Under the pieces are notes generated by a model. That model had not been told where the DNA came from. It saw only the letters and a list, made by a program, of their open reading frames with translations, and did no database searches. This document shows, in pieces, positions 62,263 through 64,000 of a stretch of 64,000 nt of DNA. Within the stretch, counting starts at the first letter, position 1, and each line of letters starts with the position of its first letter. The translations under genes and the position numbers were made by a program. The stretch covers positions 1 to 64,000 of the forward strand of contig BGKB01000084.1 in NCBI GenBank assembly GCA_003116975.1. Reading direction: 5' to 3'. The stretch is from Aurantiochytrium sp. KH105 (lineage: Eukaryota; Sar; Bigyra; Thraustochytrida; Thraustochytriidae).

Positions 62263-63358
62263 AAAATAGCGGGCTCACACCTTGTGGACGTCGTGCTGCT
62301 TCGGCAGCACGCACGAGCGCTTCGCCGGCAGTGCTCTGCGCAAAAGCGTCCAAACACGTCAGCGTATTGTACTCTTTTGGCTTTGTCAGGCGAATTTAAA
62401 AAGAAAAACGTACCAGAGCATCATTATCTTCCAGCGTACAGTACATCAAGGCCGTCCCGTAAATGTCTGCGAAATTTAGGGCCTCGTCTGAGCGGTCAAG
62501 AGCAGAATCAAAAGACATTGCAAGAAAGTCAGCTTCCGATCCCCAATCTTCTCTTGTCTTGTATTCGCGTAACGAGAAAATATGTGTCACCTATCTCGAA
62601 CCAAATTGCATACTTACCAATCGCAAAACTGAATTTGGCAGGTGTCTCTGCTGCGTACAGGCGTATATGATAAAGATGAACGCACCATGAGCCAGGCGCG
62701 TAGGTAGTATCTCACCGATGTTAGTTATTCCGATTGGATCATTTTTGGATATTTCCCATAGCCACAGGATCTCACTTACAATTGATGACCACGAGGGTTG
62801 ACCTGCCAAGCGCAAAGTTGCAGTCCAAGTGGCCGACCGAGGTAGCTACGCGGTGCAGACTCAGTTTGCTCGCCATATCGATCATGAAAATAACATGATC
62901 TACACGCCGAGCAAAGGGCTCCTGCAGAGGAAGTGAGCTAAAGGTAAACCTGTACGCATCGCAACGATGTTTGCCAGAGTGAGCATAAGAAGATCTGTCT
63001 TGAACCTCGTGTCTCTGATGGGCACACTTACACGTCGAGTTCGATATCGCGTATCTTGGCGGCATCTACAATGGCGTCGCCAAGCTCTTTCTTGCCAATG
63101 CCGTCAATGCCAACGATCTTTTTTCGTTTTGTTTTTCATAGACGTGCGTGCGCTCGCGCTGAGGTTAGTTTCGTTCCTTTCCTCTCGACTGCCGCCTAAC
63201 CGTCGAGCAGCTTGCAAGCTCCATCGCCCCCTCCGCCCCTCCGTCTTCTCCTCTCTCCCTTCGCAACGTACCATGACGCCAAGCCTTTCCTCAGGCGTCC
63301 GCACAGCCGACAACGCTGAAGCTGCCGGCGTCGTCGTCGCCTCTGCCATCGTCGTCAT
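62246..63358 (-). CDS. CENPM: CENP-M-like kinetochore protein (six exons)
   Basis: Six exons on the minus strand: 63358-63272, 63117-63032, 62949-62780, 62650-62618, 62487-62414 and 62335-62246. They give 540 nt and 179 residues, about the length of vertebrate CENP-M (180). Introns begin GTACGT, GTAAGT, GTAAGT, GTAAGT and GTACGT, all end in AG, and phases match at each join. The product aligns in order with CENP-M: IVGIDGIGKKELGDAI (degenerate P-loop region), TFSSLPLQEP, RRVDHVIFMIDMASKLSLHR, GHLDCNFALGR, FADIYGTALMYCTLED and EALVRAAEAARR...GVSPLF. CENP-M is a small-GTPase-like fold that cannot bind GTP. It scaffolds the CENP-H/I/K complex of the inner kinetochore. The first intron has a purine-rich acceptor and is the least certain join. 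ATGs at 63349 or 63415 are alternative starts. Confidence 0.78.
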
Positions 63359-63782
63359 GCTCGCTCGCGTCGCGTCGCGTCGATTCGCGTTATGGGTCTT
63401 GCCGTCGCATCTCATCTCATCTCTCGCCGCGTGTCGTGTATAGTTATGTTGCTGTTTCTTTCTTTATTCACTGTCATTTGTTTCATTGCCTCACTTGCAA
63501 GCGCATCAATTGACTGTCCCGCTGGCCGCAACAGGACGCGAGCAGAAAAGTCGACTTGCGCAGAGTTTAGCGCACTTTAGGAAGCCCCATATTCTGCACT
63601 TGCGGAGTCCACTTGCCTTGGACGCAGCCACGTGGACTTTCTGCGCGCGCAAAAGAAGAAAGAAGAAGGCGAAGAAGAAGAAGAAGAAGAAGGGCGACGC
63701 GTGGTCGGCGCGCGGACGCGGAAAGAGTCCTGAGGGTCGGCGGGGAAGGAAGGCCCGCCCGGCGCAGCAAAGGCTCGAGAAC
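63359..63782. promoter_or_regulatory. Divergent upstream region, CENP-M-like and SRP receptor genes
   Basis: 424 bp separate the two start codons. A GAA/AAG-rich tract (about 63653-63695) precedes the SRP receptor start. No other feature recognised. Confidence 0.45.
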
Positions 63783-64000
63783 ATGCTGGACGTATTCATG
63801 ATCTTCTCCAAAAGCGGGCTCGTGCTCTTCAAGTACGAGCTCGCAACGCTCAAGGGCGACCCGGTGGACGCCCTGATCCGCACGGTGCTGCTAGAGAACA
63901 GGTCAACGACTGACACTGTCTTCAAGGTCGGCTCGTATGCGATCAAATGGAAGCTTGTCAACAAGTATGGCATCGTCTGCGTGGCCGTCTACCAGAGCTC
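63783..64000 (+). CDS. SRPRA: Signal recognition particle receptor alpha subunit, N-terminus only
   Basis: From ATG 63783 the frame is open to the window end (72 residues). It begins MLDVFMIFSKSGLVLF and continues DALIRTVLLENRS and IKWKLVNKYGIVCVAVYQ. This is the SRX longin-like domain with which SR-alpha binds the SR-beta GTPase at the ER membrane. The NG GTPase domain lies beyond the window. SR-alpha docks ribosome-SRP complexes for co-translational targeting. Confidence 0.85.
   Translation, partial: MLDVFMIFSKSGLVLFKYELATLKGDPVDALIRTVLLENRSTTDTVFKVGSYAIKWKLVNKYGIVCVAVYQS

Overview
The window is nuclear DNA of a GC-rich protist, most likely a stramenopile and plausibly a thraustochytrid (labyrinthulomycete). 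The supporting evidence is a 23-module 'WRKY19-like' Cys/His array typical of stramenopile proteomes, few and short GT-AG introns, high GC at third codon positions, and an LRR-Roc-COR-TIR protein. The species call is inference. Starts were re-chosen at in-frame ATG codons, because many of the longest open frames begin at GTG or TTG or run into GC-rich leader sequence.

Layout. 1-2871 (+): 3' part of an LRR-Roc-COR-TIR gene. About 3.1-4.2 kb (-): probable spliced gene of unresolved structure. 4.2-15.4 kb: gene-poor DNA full of tetra- and pentanucleotide repeats. 15.4-18.8 kb (+): zinc-cluster array protein. 19.0-20.0 kb (-) and 20.5-21.2 kb (+): a divergent pair, an LRR protein and a tail-anchored coiled-coil protein, with an 18-bp minisatellite between them. 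22.6-23.35 kb: an element with terminal inverted repeats, followed by a Tc1/mariner-like transposase (-, to 25.9 kb). 25.9-31.1 kb: repeat-rich, with an assembly gap. 31.1-32.1 kb: Ser/Thr kinase. 32.8-35.35 kb: polycystin-type channel. 36.0-37.7 kb: FGGY sugar kinase. 38.1-40.75 kb (-): a PD-(D/E)XK-like nuclease fused to a kinase-like domain. 41.4-42.8 kb (-): three-repeat MYB factor. 44.7-49.8 kb: TBC1D23-like trafficking protein with an extra PDZ domain. 50.2-55.2 kb: ABCC transporter. 55.6-56.3 kb (-): membrane-anchored kinase-like protein. 58.6-58.9 kb: small MGC-type lipid-anchor coiled coil. 59.2-60.3 kb (-): Kae1/OSGEP. 60.6-62.3 kb: sulfotransferase. 62.2-63.4 kb (-): six-exon gene matching the kinetochore protein CENP-M. 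63.8-64.0 kb: start of the signal-recognition-particle receptor alpha subunit.

The genes do not form one pathway. Housekeeping genes (Kae1, SRP receptor, CENP-M, TBC1D23) sit among signalling and transport genes. The most notable result is the CENP-M gene: none of its exons stands out as an ORF, but splicing six short exons gives a 179-residue protein that follows the vertebrate protein from end to end. Three stretches of N are present. Two of them are flanked by duplicated sequence that looks like unmerged contig ends.
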